A stretch of DNA of 64,000 nucleotides. It comes from CAWEQO01 sp963811225. GTDB taxonomy: Bacteria; Chloroflexota; Anaerolineae; Anaerolineales; Anaerolineaceae. The notes below the pieces were generated by a model, which saw nothing but the letters and a program-made list of their open reading frames with translations, did no database searches and was not told the DNA's origin. The translations under genes were made by a program, and so were the position numbers. The first letter of the stretch is position 1. Every line of letters starts with the position of its first letter. Positions 41,662 through 49,784 of the stretch are shown here, in pieces. The DNA lies in assembly GCA_963811225.1 (NCBI GenBank), contig CAWEQO010000012.1, positions 310,001 through 374,000 of the forward strand, given 5' to 3'.

Positions 41662-43226
41662 TGGCTCACCCCCTCCTCCGCCTGCTTCCCGTCCAGGCGT
41701 CGGAAGGAATACACTTCCAGATCGTTGAACGCCTGCCGGTCCACCTGCTGGTAGTGCGCCTGCAGCCACGCCAAACCCGGGTGGCCGCTTTCTCCTTGCT
41801 GTTGGTATTCCTGGATCGCCTCACGGAAGACTATAAAATACACCTGGTGCGCGTCACCCACTGCCCCTGAAAGCTGCGGTTCGGCAAACAGGTTCATGGC
41901 TGCCTGGCTTTGCACAGCCAGGGTGTCATTATGTGTGCCGGGTGGGTCGGCAATGAAAGATTGCGGCAGGCCGGCGTCGTAGTAATGCATTGGGAAATAG
42001 CTCAGTTTGTTGTCGTGCACCACCCGGTCACCCGGCTGCACCGTCGCTTCCAGATAAGCCGCCGCCTCACGGTATGGCGAGCGGGGAAACTCGTTGTAGC
42101 GGTATTGGTATGGCAGCGAGATCAGCGCCGCAGTGACGAACAGCCCTGCCAGGACCGCGCCGATGCCCTTGCGCCAGCTGCGAGCAATGACCGCCCCGGC
42201 GATGCCGTAATAGGCCAGCGACGAGAGGATCATGCCGCGCGGCACGAACACCGGCCGCATCATGTACGAGGCCGCAAACAGCAGCGCCGGCGGTACGAGG
42301 GCAAACGCCGCCAGCAGACCTGACTCCGCGCTGCTTTCGCTCTTGCGCAGGCACTCAATCAGCACCACGGTCAGGATCAGGAAGCTCAACACCGCCGCGA
42401 CCATCATCCACAACCCCGGCAGCGGCAGCGTGGCGTTGAACTGGATGATTGCCTGGATCAACTCGACCGGCCCCGGCCGCGGCGTCCAGAAGGCGGTCTG
42501 GATCTTGGAAATCTGCCCCGGCACGAACACCAACCAGGGCACGAACAGGATCCCCATCAGCGCCTGGACCGCCATTAGCCGCCCGAGCAGCCGCCACTGC
42601 CGTCGCAGCAGCAGGTACACGTTCGGCGCAATCAGGCTGAAAGCCGCCAGGTTGTGGGTATACAGCGCCGCCGTCCCAAACAACACCAGGCCCGCCCAAT
42701 TCCATCTCTGCGATCCGGACCCTAAAGGTGTTCGGATTGGACCCAAACCTTCCAGTCGATCCTCGAAACCTTTAGAGCCTCCTTCTCGGAGCCACAACCG
42801 CACAAAGAACCACGTATATCCCAGCAGCGTTAACGCCAGCAGGGAATACATACGCACCTCTTGCGCCTGATAGATCTGAAAAGGGGAAATCACCGCCAGC
42901 GCCGCCGCCCACAGTCCGGCTTGCACCCCAAAAAGGTCCGCGATCAGCCGGTACAGGATCCACACCACGCCCAGGCTGAGCAGCACATTCAGCAACCGGA
43001 TCCACATCAGGCTCTGGTTGAGCGCCATCCAGATGTGCAGCAGAAAATAGTACAGCGGCGGCATGGTATCCGCCGCCGTGCCAGAGACGATCGCAGAGAA
43101 ACTGCTGCTGGAAAGCAGGATGCTGAAGGTGTCATCGTACCAGATTTCTCGGCTGCCTGAATATAGGGATCGAAGAAGCAGGCCAAAAGCCAGAAGGATG
43201 AGGAGCAGCCGGGAGTTAGATTTCAT
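41658..43226 (-). CDS. GT-C type membrane glycosyltransferase
   Basis: 522 aa with about ten helices. The first loop contains the acidic pair REIWYDDTFSILL (about 26-38), and MPPLYYFLLHIW in the second loop is typical of ArnT/GT39 relatives. A soluble C-terminal lobe holds AYLEATVQPGDRVVHDN, with nucleotide-like or lipid-carrier contact in homologues. Probably a polyprenyl-phosphate sugar transferase acting outside the membrane. Start ATG 43226 overlaps the stop of the upstream gene (TGATG). The longer open frame extends into that gene and is rejected. Confidence 0.78.
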   Translation of the reverse strand: MKSNSRLLLILLAFGLLLRSLYSGSREIWYDDTFSILLSSSSFSAIVSGTAADTMPPLYYFLLHIWMALNQSLMWIRLLNVLLSLGVVWILYRLIADLFGVQAGLWAAALAVISPFQIYQAQEVRMYSLLALTLLGYTWFFVRLWLREGGSKGFEDRLEGLGPIRTPLGSGSQRWNWAGLVLFGTAALYTHNLAAFSLIAPNVYLLLRRQWRLLGRLMAVQALMGILFVPWLVFVPGQISKIQTAFWTPRPGPVELIQAIIQFNATLPLPGLWMMVAAVLSFLILTVVLIECLRKSESSAESGLLAAFALVPPALLFAASYMMRPVFVPRGMILSSLAYYGIAGAVIARSWRKGIGAVLAGLFVTAALISLPYQYRYNEFPRSPYREAAAYLEATVQPGDRVVHDNKLSYFPMHYYDAGLPQSFIADPPGTHNDTLAVQSQAAMNLFAEPQLSGAVGDAHQVYFIVFREAIQEYQQQGESGHPGLAWLQAHYQQVDRQAFNDLEVYSFRRLDGKQAEEGVSQ

Positions 43227-44485
43227 CAGCGCCTGGGGTTCTCTTGCTCGTAGATCAAATCGAACCAAACGGTCGGCGGGCGCACGGCCCACCAGCGCAC
43301 CCAATACAGCGTCACCAGCAAATATGCCGGCAGCGGCAGGAACATCGCCAGGTTCGGCTGAGGCTGCCCGTTCCCCAGGCCATTAAAATACAGCACCCAC
43401 AACCCGGCAAACAGCGCCGCCATCGACAGGAACGAGATCGCCCGCCCGCCGCGCGGCCAGCGCTCCTCCAGGGTGGCGAACACCAGCGCCAGCGCCGGCA
43501 GCAGGACGATGAAATTCTGCGGACCGGTGGGCAAGCCGATCACCTGGTTGATCATCAGGGTCAGGCAAACCGCCCAGTAGAAGCCGCGGAAATCAGCCCG
43601 GTGGAAGACGAACCATTCCACCACCAGGATCACCCCAGCGATCGCGGTCAGCGCCCATCCCAGGCGGCTCCCCATGGCCGGCAGCCAATACGCCAGTGCC
43701 GCTTGCAACGATGTGACCGCCTGCGGCCCAACCGGGTTGATAAGTTGTCGCACCAGCTCGATGATCCAATTCGGCATGAGCAGCAGGGCAAACGCGACCA
43801 GGATGAACCACACCCCAAACAGCCAGGCCAAGATGCGCGTGCGCCGGTGCGCCAGCGCCCAAATCGCCACGAAGATCAACGCCAGGGCGAACACCGGCAG
43901 CTTGATCGTGGTCAGCGCCAGCAGCATCCCAGCCACCTCGTCCAGGCCGGATTTGATCGCCATCAGTGCGCCCACGAATGCAAGCGCCAGTAGGATGATC
44001 ATGTCGCCGTTTATCAGCGGCCAGGCCGAATGGAACCAAAGCAGCGAGAAGATGGCATAGACCAGCATCCCAACCCGCCCTGGACGCCAGCCCGCCAGCC
44101 GCACCGACAGCAGCGCCAGTCCGATCAGGGCCACCTCCAGGGTGGTCATCCACACCGCCTGGGCCATCGCAAAATCCGGGATCAATACGAACGGCAGATA
44201 CACCACCACCGCATACAGCGGCGAGGTGAAGCGCAGCGCATCCTCGCCCGGTTTCGCCAGGCGTCCATACGCCTGCTGCTGGGCCAGGTGAGCGGCTGCG
44301 TCTCCATAAGGGTTGGCGCCGTCACGCAAAAAGGTCCGCAGGCTGACCCAATGACTGACGAAATCGCTGCCAGGTGGAAGCTGCTGGTCGATGGACAGGT
44401 TGACCCGCGTGAGCAGGACGAGGGCCCCTACCGATAAAAGGATCACCAGAACCAGCAACCAGGTTCGATTACGGCGATATTTCAA
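43226..44485 (-). CDS. GT87/DUF2029 family mannosyltransferase-like membrane protein
   Basis: 419 aa, about eleven hydrophobic helices. After the first helix comes PPGSDFVSHWVSLRTFLRDGANPYG (about 37-61), the motif of alpha-mannosyltransferase-like DUF2029 proteins, with FTSPLYAVVVYLPF and INGDMIILL in later loops. GT87 enzymes use polyprenyl-phosphomannose and are outward facing. The start is TTG 44485: AAGGAG lies seven bases ahead and no ATG is near. It leads the run of four overlapping genes that ends at 38530. Donor and acceptor unknown. Confidence 0.72.
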   Translation of the reverse strand: MKYRRNRTWLLVLVILLSVGALVLLTRVNLSIDQQLPPGSDFVSHWVSLRTFLRDGANPYGDAAAHLAQQQAYGRLAKPGEDALRFTSPLYAVVVYLPFVLIPDFAMAQAVWMTTLEVALIGLALLSVRLAGWRPGRVGMLVYAIFSLLWFHSAWPLINGDMIILLALAFVGALMAIKSGLDEVAGMLLALTTIKLPVFALALIFVAIWALAHRRTRILAWLFGVWFILVAFALLLMPNWIIELVRQLINPVGPQAVTSLQAALAYWLPAMGSRLGWALTAIAGVILVVEWFVFHRADFRGFYWAVCLTLMINQVIGLPTGPQNFIVLLPALALVFATLEERWPRGGRAISFLSMAALFAGLWVLYFNGLGNGQPQPNLAMFLPLPAYLLVTLYWVRWWAVRPPTVWFDLIYEQENPRR

Positions 44486-44546
44486 GAGAGTACTCCTTCA
44501 ATCAACGCAGCGGCGGGAGCGCGCTCCGTTATGGGCATGTTTCGGA

Positions 44547-44575
44547 TTTACAGCGGACTGCGCAACTATTATAAT
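44547..44575 (+). promoter_or_regulatory. Promoter of the amidase gene, giving a leaderless mRNA
   Basis: TTTACA at 44547-44552, 17-base spacer, TATAAT at 44570-44575. The ATG at 44582 lies seven bases after the -10, where transcription would normally start, and there is no SD. Confidence 0.6.
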
Positions 44576-44581
44576 TCATCC

Positions 44582-45370
44582 ATGCCCAACCTTTCCGTTT
44601 CCCTTGCGCAGATGCATATTCAGCTCGGTCAGTCTGAACGCAACTTCGAGCGCGCCGCCAACTGGATCGCCGAAGCCGGCCAACAAGGCAGCGATCTGAT
44701 TTTGTTCCCGGAGTTATGGTCATCCGGCTACGATCTGTCCAACTGGCGGCGCTACCCGCCCCAAAATGATGTCATCCTCGAACGCCTCCGGCGGATGGCC
44801 CGTGAGCATCAGATCCACATTGGCGGATCGCTGCTGGCCGCGTCCGGTGACCGGGGTCGCAACCGTTTCTCGCTCATTCCTCCCAATCCAGATGCGCCCA
44901 TCGTCCAGTATGACAAGCTGCACCTGTTCCGTCTGATGGACGAGCACAACTGGCTGCAGCCGGGGGAACGCATGCAAATGGCGCAGATCGGCGAGGTCAA
45001 GGCCGGTATGGCAATCTGCTACGACCTGCGCTTCCCCGAGATGTTCCGCCGCTACGCCCTCGACGGCGTCCAACTGGCGCTCATCCCCTCAGAATGGCCC
45101 TCCCGCCGCCGTGACCACTGGCGCACGCTGCTGCGCGCTCGAGCCATTGAAAACCAGATGTTCGTCATCGCGGTGAACGCGGTTGGCCCAACCGGCGGCG
45201 AGGAGTTCGGCGGCTGCTCGGCGGTCATCTCGCCCTGGGGTGAGACCCTGGCCGAATGCGCCGCAGGGGAAGAGCAGCTGCTCACCATCGAAATCGACAC
45301 CGGCGAGGTGCAGCAGGTGCGCCGGCGCATCCCCATCCTCACCGACCGCCGACCGGATATCTACGGCTGA
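44582..45370 (+). CDS. Carbon-nitrogen hydrolase, omega-amidase/Nit2-like
   Basis: 262 aa. The catalytic triad is in place: Glu in LFPELWSSGYD (about residue 42), Lys in YDKLHLF (about 110-116) and Cys in GMAICYDLRFPEMFR (about 145-159). The Y-D-L-R-F-P-E-M-F-R pattern matches the omega-amidase and YafV group, which removes the amide from 2-oxoglutaramate and similar compounds. The ATG 44582 is preferred to 44531 because the promoter would put the RNA start at this ATG. The end overlaps the tail of the convergent membrane protein gene by ten bases. It interrupts the glycosyltransferase cluster without an evident functional link. Confidence 0.85.
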   Translation: MPNLSVSLAQMHIQLGQSERNFERAANWIAEAGQQGSDLILFPELWSSGYDLSNWRRYPPQNDVILERLRRMAREHQIHIGGSLLAASGDRGRNRFSLIPPNPDAPIVQYDKLHLFRLMDEHNWLQPGERMQMAQIGEVKAGMAICYDLRFPEMFRRYALDGVQLALIPSEWPSRRRDHWRTLLRARAIENQMFVIAVNAVGPTGGEEFGGCSAVISPWGETLAECAAGEEQLLTIEIDTGEVQQVRRRIPILTDRRPDIYG

Positions 45371-46566
45371 GCCTCTGCCAGCTTTTCGACCGCTTCCCGG
45401 CGCTCACCCGCCGCCTGCTGATAGAACAGCAGCGCCATGAACGCCAGCAAAATCGTCCGGATCGGCACGGTGATCGCCAGCGCCGAGAAGCCATCTCTCA
45501 TCATCAACACCGGCCATTCCAGCAAGTTCGTCAGCAGGAAGACCCCGAGCATGAGATAAGCGATCCGCCCCTCGATTGCCAGCAGGATCAGCGGCAGCAG
45601 GTACAGGACCCACTGCGGGCTCCAGCCTGGTGACCACAGGAAGAGGATCGAAAAGGCAAAGCCCACAAGGGCCAGCTGCTGCCGCCCCGTTTGCGGGCGC
45701 GAGCGCAGCAATCCCCACAAACCCACCCCCGCAAAAAAGAGGAAGGTCAGCCAGACCGGGATGCGGTGCGGATTGCCGCGCAGGATGGTGGCCGTAGCCG
45801 GATCGAGCCGCTCGTAGATCGGGCCGAACAGCCCGCTCCCGTAGAAGCCGTCGATCAGCGCCCAAACCGTCCCCCAGGCGCCCTTGCTCGCCTGCGTCTG
45901 CAGCGACGCCAGGGTGAACGTGGGCGAGGTCAGCCCCAACACCACGTAGGGAACCAGCACCACCAGCCCCGCGCCCACCCCGATCAGTGCCGCTTTTCGC
46001 CAGCGGACCGAGCGCCAGGCAGCCACAATGCCCAGCGCCGGGAACATTTTTAGCATGATCCCCAGGCCAAAGAACAGCCCCGATTTCAGCGGTTTTTGAT
46101 CCAGTAAGTACGTCAGGCCGAGCAGCAGCGGCAGAATCGCCAGCGAATCGAAGTACCACCAGACATACGGCAAACTCACCAGCAGGATCAGGTAGGTTAG
46201 AATGCGTGTGCTGGTTGGGCGGTCGTTCCACAGCCGCCGCGCCAGGCGGATGAACAGGTACAGGTTTGCCGCATCCGCCAGCGTAAGCACGAAGAACAGC
46301 AGGTAGGTGTACAGGTGCATCTGGCCGCCCGCCATCCGGAACAAGCCCTCAGACAGGAATGGGAACATCGGGGGATATTCGGACCAGTAGTTCAGGTACG
46401 GCCAGCCGGGCAGCAGCGACCAGGCATAAAAGGAGCCGAAATCCCCATAGCCCTGCAAGCTGTCCATATTGGAAGTGATCATCAGCATGACCCGCGCAAA
46501 CAGGAACAGGGCCACCAGTTTGAGCGCGGCTTCGGTATTTTCATCCATCCAGGCCGGCTTTTTCAC
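45361..46566 (-). CDS. GT87/PMT-like integral membrane protein
   Basis: 401 aa, about ten helices. GYGDFGSFYAWSLLPG and NYWSEYPPMFPFLSE (about 39-73) resemble the first loops of mannosyltransferase-type GT-C proteins, with the single aspartate in GDF at the donor site. No soluble C-terminal lobe is present. Start GTG 46566 overlaps the upstream stop (GTGA). Last gene of the 49680-45361 operon and convergent with the amidase gene, with which it shares ten bases. Donor and acceptor unknown. Confidence 0.7.
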   Translation of the reverse strand: MKKPAWMDENTEAALKLVALFLFARVMLMITSNMDSLQGYGDFGSFYAWSLLPGWPYLNYWSEYPPMFPFLSEGLFRMAGGQMHLYTYLLFFVLTLADAANLYLFIRLARRLWNDRPTSTRILTYLILLVSLPYVWWYFDSLAILPLLLGLTYLLDQKPLKSGLFFGLGIMLKMFPALGIVAAWRSVRWRKAALIGVGAGLVVLVPYVVLGLTSPTFTLASLQTQASKGAWGTVWALIDGFYGSGLFGPIYERLDPATATILRGNPHRIPVWLTFLFFAGVGLWGLLRSRPQTGRQQLALVGFAFSILFLWSPGWSPQWVLYLLPLILLAIEGRIAYLMLGVFLLTNLLEWPVLMMRDGFSALAITVPIRTILLAFMALLFYQQAAGERREAVEKLAEAQP

Positions 46567-48068
46567 GGTTCGCCTGCAGCCTTTCTAAACAGAACGCTGA
46601 CGTCATCCCGATACAGCAGCATCCACCCAGCCCTTTCCAGCTGCGTCACCACCGGGCGGTCCGGCTGCAGCAGGACGTACTCCACCCGGTAGCGATCCAG
46701 AATCGCCTGCCAGCCCGCGCCCGCCTGGACAACGGTCATCCACTCGCCGACCACCTCGTCGCCGAACAGGTCCGTGCGGCCATCCACGAACACTTGCAGG
46801 TCGCGCGCCGCCCAATCCAGGTAGCCGCCCCAGGCATATTCGTTCAGCACCCGACCGTGGACGTCGTGTGCCTGCATCCACGTCACGGCTTCGAGGGGAT
46901 ATCCCTGCCGGATCAACGGCGTGACAAGGGCCGGATTCGTGACGGCGTACAGCTTGCCGAACGCAAACAAGCCCAACACCGCCACGATCGACAGGTTCAG
47001 GGCTTTCTGCAAAACTGGCGGCGGTTGTTTGGAACCGCTGCTGCCCGGCCGAACAGGAACCCGCTCCGCCAGCCGCTGCAAGGCCGGCCAGGCGTGGCGC
47101 GCCAGCACCGGCGCAGCCGCCAGCGCGAACGGGCCGTAGTTGCGGACTGCCAGGCACGCCATAAAACCGAACCACACCACCGTCAGCAGATCGGTCCCGT
47201 CGACCGGCCGCTTCGACAGGCTCACAGCCAAGAACACCGCAAACAGCAGCCACAGCAGGGTCTGCTGGGTCAGGTCATGGAAGTTTGGCGAGGCCCATTC
47301 AGGGATGAAATTCTGCAGCACGCTCATTCCGACCGTCTGGAAGGGGATTTGCCACATGTGCGCGCCGTTCGGGTTGATCGCCGCCGCCAGCGCCGCCAGG
47401 ACCGTCACGATGGCAAGCTTGCGAATGCGCCCCCAGGGCAGCGTTTGCGGCCCCAGGTTGCCGATCAGATGGTTCAGCGTCTCACCGGCCAGCATGAGCC
47501 CCATCAGCATCAGCCCCAGCGGGTAGCCTCCGTGCAGGTTCGACCACAGCACCATCAGCGGCAGCGCCCACAGCAGATGGTCGCGCTGCCGCCACTTGTA
47601 CAGGTACAACACATAACCGAGCAGAGCGAACAGCGCCAGCGAGAACATCTGCGGGCGCGGCGTCCACACCGGCGCGCTGACCAGCGCCGCCAGTACCAAC
47701 AGGAAGGCCCGCAGCGCGGCCGGGCCGTCCATTTGCAGGTACACCAATGCCAGCGAAGCCGTCGCCAGCAGCGCCACGGCCCCACCTAAGGCCGGAAACC
47801 CGCCTGCGCGAAACAGCAAGTATAAAACCACCTGCGAAAGCCAGCTGTGGTTGATCCATGGCTGTCCCTGGCGCGTGAACGAAAATGGGTCGGAGAGCAG
47901 CGGATGGGAGCTGTTCCAGGTGACCTCGCCCGAGCGCAGGTGCCACCACAGGTCGGTGTCCAGCGGAGTGCGGGCGGCCGCCAGGAACAGCAGCACCAGC
48001 ACCACGACCAGCAGCAGGCGCTCCCCCGACCGTTTCTGAGCTTGAAGGTCTATGCTGCGCTTATCCAT
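46563..48068 (-). CDS. Polytopic membrane protein, GT-C-like
   Basis: 501 aa, about ten hydrophobic helices and a soluble C-terminal part. The first outer loop carries acidic and aromatic residues, TPLDTDLWWHLRSGEVTW (about 34-51), and a following PWINHSWLSQVVLY loop is typical of a subgroup of uncharacterised glycosyltransferase-like proteins. The soluble end has WAARDLQVFVDGRTDLFG. The ATG 48068 lies inside the last codons of the upstream gene (eight-base overlap), with GGAGGGAGG as SD. Called GT-C by pattern and company, not by a proven catalytic motif. Confidence 0.65.
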   Translation of the reverse strand: MDKRSIDLQAQKRSGERLLLVVVLVLLFLAAARTPLDTDLWWHLRSGEVTWNSSHPLLSDPFSFTRQGQPWINHSWLSQVVLYLLFRAGGFPALGGAVALLATASLALVYLQMDGPAALRAFLLVLAALVSAPVWTPRPQMFSLALFALLGYVLYLYKWRQRDHLLWALPLMVLWSNLHGGYPLGLMLMGLMLAGETLNHLIGNLGPQTLPWGRIRKLAIVTVLAALAAAINPNGAHMWQIPFQTVGMSVLQNFIPEWASPNFHDLTQQTLLWLLFAVFLAVSLSKRPVDGTDLLTVVWFGFMACLAVRNYGPFALAAAPVLARHAWPALQRLAERVPVRPGSSGSKQPPPVLQKALNLSIVAVLGLFAFGKLYAVTNPALVTPLIRQGYPLEAVTWMQAHDVHGRVLNEYAWGGYLDWAARDLQVFVDGRTDLFGDEVVGEWMTVVQAGAGWQAILDRYRVEYVLLQPDRPVVTQLERAGWMLLYRDDVSVLFRKAAGEP

Positions 48069-49680
48069 CTGCCTCCCTCCAGTCGATCCCGTCCGGACGC
48101 ACCGGCTTGCTCAAGCCATAGAATACCCGGTAATCGCCAATCTCCTGCTCCGACCAGGTTACCCCTTGCGACGTGAAGAACGACCGCAGGCGCTGATCCA
48201 TGGCCGGGTTGCGGGCGTTGATGTAAGCCACCTTTCCAGCCTGCGCCACCGCCTCTCCATAGGGCGCATAACGGTCGTCGCGGGGCGTGTAACCCAAATC
48301 GGCATGGTAGGGCAGCCGCGGCACATAGATCATACGCTCGCCGGACAGGAACGCCAGCGGGTACGCCACCCAGTAATTCGAATAGCCGCGCATCTCACCC
48401 TCTTGCTCCAGGAAAGCCATCAATGGGCCGTCGTAGCGATGATCCACAGCAGTTTGCAGATCGAACTGTGTGGTAATGCCGGGCGGATTGAGCAGAGCGC
48501 ACCGCAGCGTGCCCCACAGGTTGAACGCCAGCATCACGCCGATCAAGCTCAGCTGCACAACAGGCTTCAGGCTGACCTTCTGCACCATCTCGCCCGCCGC
48601 CAGGGCCAGCAGTGCCGTCAGCGGCACAAGGTACCGCCCCGAAGGGTCCACGCCAAACGCGGTGAACACGAAGCCGCCGCTCAGCGCCAGCGCCACACCC
48701 AGTAACAGCCGGTAGGCAGCGCGGTTCGGGTTGGGACGGATGCTCTGCCGGACGAAGTAGGCTACCGCCCCCAGCCAGAACGCCAGCGCCAGCGGCAGCA
48801 GCGGCATCGCCAGCCAACGCACTTCCCAGGGCGGTCGCGCCCCAATGGCCGCCGTACCCCCCAGCAGCACGAAGCTCAGCAAATGTCGCAGCGAGCGCAA
48901 CAACCAGGACCCCTGCTCCACCGCCACCGCGCTGCCGGTCAGCTCCTGTATGAGCTGCCCGGGGCCGTTTTGGACCGCATACAGCCACCACGGCGCCGCG
49001 CCTATCAGAAACCCGAGCAGCGCCGCGGCAGGCAGCAGCCAGACTTGCCGTACAGGCCGCCGGGCGCGCAGCAGCGCCAGCCCGAGCGCCAGCGCCACCG
49101 GCGCACTGTAGATCAGCGTCAGGCCGTTGGCCCACAGTCCCAACCCCATCAAAAAGCCGAGCGCCGGCCATAACCAGACCCTCGTCCCCGACCCCGTAAG
49201 TGCAGCCCTTAACAACACCATCCCCACCAGCAGCGTCAGATTTCCAATCAGCAGCGCCTCACCATACCCGCCCAGGCTGGCTGTCGTATACAGGGTTACA
49301 TTCACGGCCGGGATTGCCAGCAGCGCCCCCGCCAGCAGCCCGGTTTTTGTGGAGCCTAAAGCGACCTTGCCGAACAGGATCGTTGTTATAATGGTGCCAA
49401 GGTACAATAACGCCTGAATCAACCGGATCACCCACACCTGCTGCCCGAAGACCGCAAACCCGGCGGCCACCAGGAAGGCGTCCAGGCTACCCATGTAAGC
49501 TTGGCCGTAGAAAAAGACCGGGCGCTCGCCGGACAGGATATGGCGGGCCATTAAGGCCACCACCGCCTCGTCGGCGTTGAAAGGTACGGCCTGCATGCGC
49601 AGCAATACGGCCTTCCATCCGGCAGCCAGAAGGAGGATTGCTGCAACCAGTGCCGCGGTCATCTTACGTGAGGGCTTCAT
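48061..49680 (-). CDS. GT-C type membrane glycosyltransferase
   Basis: 539 aa, with about eleven helices and a C-terminal soluble lobe. The donor-site motif is the first-loop acidic pair PFNADEAVVALMARHIL (about 34-50), and FYGQAYMGSLDAFLVA follows. A late VDHRYDGPLMAFLEQEGEMRGYSNYW stretch is typical of outward-facing lobes. Start ATG 49680 is used, with GGAG just ahead; TTG 49698 is also in frame. First gene of the operon, behind a good promoter at 49720-49748. Donor probably a polyprenyl-phosphate sugar. Confidence 0.72.
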   Translation of the reverse strand: MKPSRKMTAALVAAILLLAAGWKAVLLRMQAVPFNADEAVVALMARHILSGERPVFFYGQAYMGSLDAFLVAAGFAVFGQQVWVIRLIQALLYLGTIITTILFGKVALGSTKTGLLAGALLAIPAVNVTLYTTASLGGYGEALLIGNLTLLVGMVLLRAALTGSGTRVWLWPALGFLMGLGLWANGLTLIYSAPVALALGLALLRARRPVRQVWLLPAAALLGFLIGAAPWWLYAVQNGPGQLIQELTGSAVAVEQGSWLLRSLRHLLSFVLLGGTAAIGARPPWEVRWLAMPLLPLALAFWLGAVAYFVRQSIRPNPNRAAYRLLLGVALALSGGFVFTAFGVDPSGRYLVPLTALLALAAGEMVQKVSLKPVVQLSLIGVMLAFNLWGTLRCALLNPPGITTQFDLQTAVDHRYDGPLMAFLEQEGEMRGYSNYWVAYPLAFLSGERMIYVPRLPYHADLGYTPRDDRYAPYGEAVAQAGKVAYINARNPAMDQRLRSFFTSQGVTWSEQEIGDYRVFYGLSKPVRPDGIDWREADG

Positions 49681-49719
49681 CCGCTCCGATTCATGCAATC
49701 GTTTGGAAACATTTCATTT

Positions 49720-49748
49720 ATTGTATCGACAACTTTCCGGGATGACAA
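49720..49748 (-). promoter_or_regulatory. Promoter of the upper glycosyltransferase operon
   Basis: Minus strand: TTGTCA at 49743-49748, 17-base spacer, TACAAT at 49720-49725. Leader of about 33 bases to ATG 49680. Confidence 0.6.
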
Positions 49749-49784
49749 CCGCCCGGCTCTGATCAGTTTTGTAAGCGTATTCCG

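Noticed and set aside
44516..44527. GGAGCGCGCTCC palindrome in the GT/amidase gap
   Set aside because: Only 12 bp and GC-rich in a GC-rich genome, within chance expectation, with no placement relative to a promoter that would suggest regulation.
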